Part shown: one piece after another, positions 62,818 through 64,000 of the stretch
Layout: the number at the start of each line of letters is the position of its first letter
Numbering within the stretch: position 1 is the stretch's first letter
Assembly: GCF_008065135.1 (NCBI RefSeq)
Contig: NZ_CP042914.1
Location: forward strand, 4,507,404 to 4,571,403
Source of the DNA: Roseimaritima ulvae
GTDB lineage: Bacteria; Planctomycetota; Planctomycetia; Pirellulales; Pirellulaceae
Reading direction: 5' to 3'
Length of the DNA: 64,000 nucleotides
Notes under the pieces: model-generated
Databases searched by the model: none
The model's input: only the letters and a program-made list of their open reading frames with translations
What the model was told of the DNA's origin: nothing
Translations under genes and position numbers: made by a program

Positions 62818-63534
62818 ATGCGTTCACTTTTCAGGTTCACTTCCATTGCGGTTTTGATGATGGTCGCGACGACCGCCATTGGGCAAGACGCGACGGCCGA
62901 CAAAAGCAAGTTAGAGACAGACGCGCAGAAACGGACACCCGCTGACCAAGTCAGCTTTAGTTCCGAGTTGCAAGTTCCGCTCCAAGCTCTTGCGCACCTC
63001 GGCAAGACCATTGAAGAAGCTCGCGACGAAGCCGACCCGGTGTGCATCGCGTCGGCAGCAAACATCTTGGCGGCAGCTGAATCCATGGCCGCTGGCAAGA
63101 AGGCTTCCGTGACCTCCGAACAATTGTGGAACGAAGCGATTAAGCTCGCTGAGATGCGCAATTCATCCGCCGAACTCGCCGCACTTGCTAAGTTGTCGTC
63201 AGGCGAGCGTTCAACCGATTTGATGGAACGAAGCGAAGCGGCAAAGGATGAAGAAGAAGCGAAAAAAGCAGCCGAAGAAGCGGGGGAGACTGACAGGGAA
63301 CTCTACGGTGATCTGCATGTTATCAACCGATCACACGAGTGGATTAGAATCCGTATAGATGGACATTATCGGTTCACGATCGGACCTCATCAAACCCGCG
63401 CGGTTCATTTGCATGGAGCGTTCCATCTGGAAGGTCGCAGTCGCTACCACTACTGGCACGAAGACATCCACGGACACCGGCATCATTACGACTGGGTCCT
63501 GCGTGACCCACATGATCCACATCACCACCCGTAG
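62818..63534 (+). CDS. Secreted protein with helical domain and His-rich C-terminus
   Basis: 238 residues. The signal peptide (SIAVLMMVATTAIGQ) is followed by an Ala/Glu/Lys-rich helical region (PVCIASAANILAAAESMAAG, LWNEAIKLAEMRNSSAELAA) and then HVINRSHEWIRIRIDGHYRF and TIGPHQTRAVHLHGAFHLEG, a small beta domain, ending in a His-rich HDPHHHP tail. I do not recognise the family. A strong intrinsic terminator follows, before the caspase gene. Confidence 0.75.
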   Translation: MRSLFRFTSIAVLMMVATTAIGQDATADKSKLETDAQKRTPADQVSFSSELQVPLQALAHLGKTIEEARDEADPVCIASAANILAAAESMAAGKKASVTSEQLWNEAIKLAEMRNSSAELAALAKLSSGERSTDLMERSEAAKDEEEAKKAAEEAGETDRELYGDLHVINRSHEWIRIRIDGHYRFTIGPHQTRAVHLHGAFHLEGRSRYHYWHEDIHGHRHHYDWVLRDPHDPHHHP

Positions 63535-63582
63535 GTCGCGACGCTATTGACTTGCGATGACGGAAGGAAACGTCGAACTGAT

Positions 63583-63619
63583 ACGGGATGAAGCATGGAA
63601 GTGTTTCATCCCGTTTTTT
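63583..63619 (+). terminator. Intrinsic terminator after the His-rich gene
   Basis: ACGGGATGAA and TTCATCCCGT form a 10-bp stem with a 12-base loop, followed by TTTTT. It lies 25 bp upstream of the caspase ATG, so the caspase needs its own promoter or read-through. Confidence 0.8.
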
Positions 63620-63643
63620 ATGTACTCCTATCTGAAGAGAAGC

Positions 63644-64000
63644 ATGAAAACTTTCCGACAGCCAACATTCGCCAACGGCATCGCATTCATCTTCTGCGTC
63701 TTTTTCGTAGCGTCGGTCGGGGCGCAACAACCCGCTCAGCGTCATGCACTGATGATCGCTTGCTCGGAGTTTCCTTATGCTCCCGGAATCAAACCGCTTC
63801 CCGGCGCGTTCAATGACATTGCAAGATTTGAAACGCTTCTTCAGTCCCAGCAATATGATTTTGACTCAATAAAAACATTGGCCGGATGGAACGAGGACAG
63901 TAACAAAAACCCGACAGTTGAGAACATAACGACGGCGTTCGAGGAATTGATTTCTCGAAGCTCCCAAGGAGACCAGGTTTTCATTTTGATGAGCGGTCAC
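63644..64000 (+). CDS. Secreted caspase-family (C14) protein, N-terminal part, cut by window edge
   Basis: ATG 63644, with AGAGAAG just upstream. The visible 119 residues: signal peptide (NGIAFIFCVFFVASVGA), then QRHALMIACSEFPYAPGIKP, LPGAFNDIARFETLLQSQQY, DFDSIKTLAGWNED and, at the edge, QGDQVFILMSGH. This is the classic caspase/metacaspase fold start (large-subunit beta-1, substrate strands), and the last residue is the catalytic His of the S-G-H motif. The catalytic Cys lies beyond the window. Adjacent to the serpin relic and CHAT protease. Confidence 0.85.
   Translation, partial: MKTFRQPTFANGIAFIFCVFFVASVGAQQPAQRHALMIACSEFPYAPGIKPLPGAFNDIARFETLLQSQQYDFDSIKTLAGWNEDSNKNPTVENITTAFEELISRSSQGDQVFILMSGH

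Noticed and set aside
1-64000. CRISPR array
   Set aside because: I looked for short direct repeats with regular spacers and found none; the repeats present are palindromic elements or protein-coding duplications.

Overview
The window reads as a chromosomal segment of a planctomycete, probably of the Pirellulaceae/Rhodopirellula type. I infer this from the combination of a giant CARDB/YD-repeat protein ending in dockerin-like calcium loops, a PEP-CTERM protein, a TPR-CHAT protein beside a caspase-type gene, many secreted His- or Cys-rich small proteins, weak Shine-Dalgarno sites and moderate GC. No ribosomal marker is present, so the genus is a guess.

Layout. (1) 1-9.7 kb: the 3' part of a giant cell-surface CARDB/Rhs-like protein and a PEP-CTERM protein. 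(2) 9.7-15.2 kb: a scrambled accessory zone with two half-tRNA genes (5' half of tRNA-Ser, 3' half of tRNA-Arg), an IS256-family transposase relic, a 125-bp palindromic repeat, a 30-bp perfect palindrome and a joint between two gene fragments. (3) 15.2-31.9 kb: a copper section with a CPMC-motif mini-protein, a Spy/CpxP-like copper protein, a multicopper oxidase, TolC-type outer membrane factor, CsoR repressor and Cys-rich secreted proteins. It is interrupted by an operon of VKOR-like membrane protein, cytochrome c, GH15 glycosidase and SDR, and by at least four decayed gene fragments (CopA C-terminus, two multicopper oxidases, an outer membrane factor, a second CsoR). (4) 31.9-41.9 kb: a Cus-type system with a four-domain CPVM/CC metal protein, CusA with the full methionine relay, CusB with extra metal domains, a Cys-rich secreted protein and a CusC-like lipoprotein. 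(5) 41.9-44.5 kb: a HEPN-motif protein whose leader contains a strong intrinsic terminator, and an ECF sigma factor. (6) 44.7-58 kb: a long same-strand block with a P1B-4 type metal ATPase, an ICMT-like methyltransferase, a MacB-type ABC pair, thioredoxin-like and His-rich periplasmic proteins and a second HME-RND pump that lacks the copper methionines. (7) 58-64 kb: a His-rich protein, a TPR-CHAT caspase-like protease, a broken serpin, and the start of a secreted caspase-domain protein.

How it may work together. The metal genes look like two efflux systems: a copper/silver CusCBA set and a second HME-RND set of other specificity. They are supported by periplasmic oxidation (multicopper oxidase), metal-buffering His/Cys-rich proteins, and inner membrane export. 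A 17-bp inverted repeat, ATACC-N7-GGTAT, recurs in front of six metal-related transcription units or their relics (four exact copies, two with one mismatch) and is the obvious candidate operator for the CsoR encoded at 27246-27524. The repeated broken copies show that this copper module was duplicated or acquired several times and then eroded.
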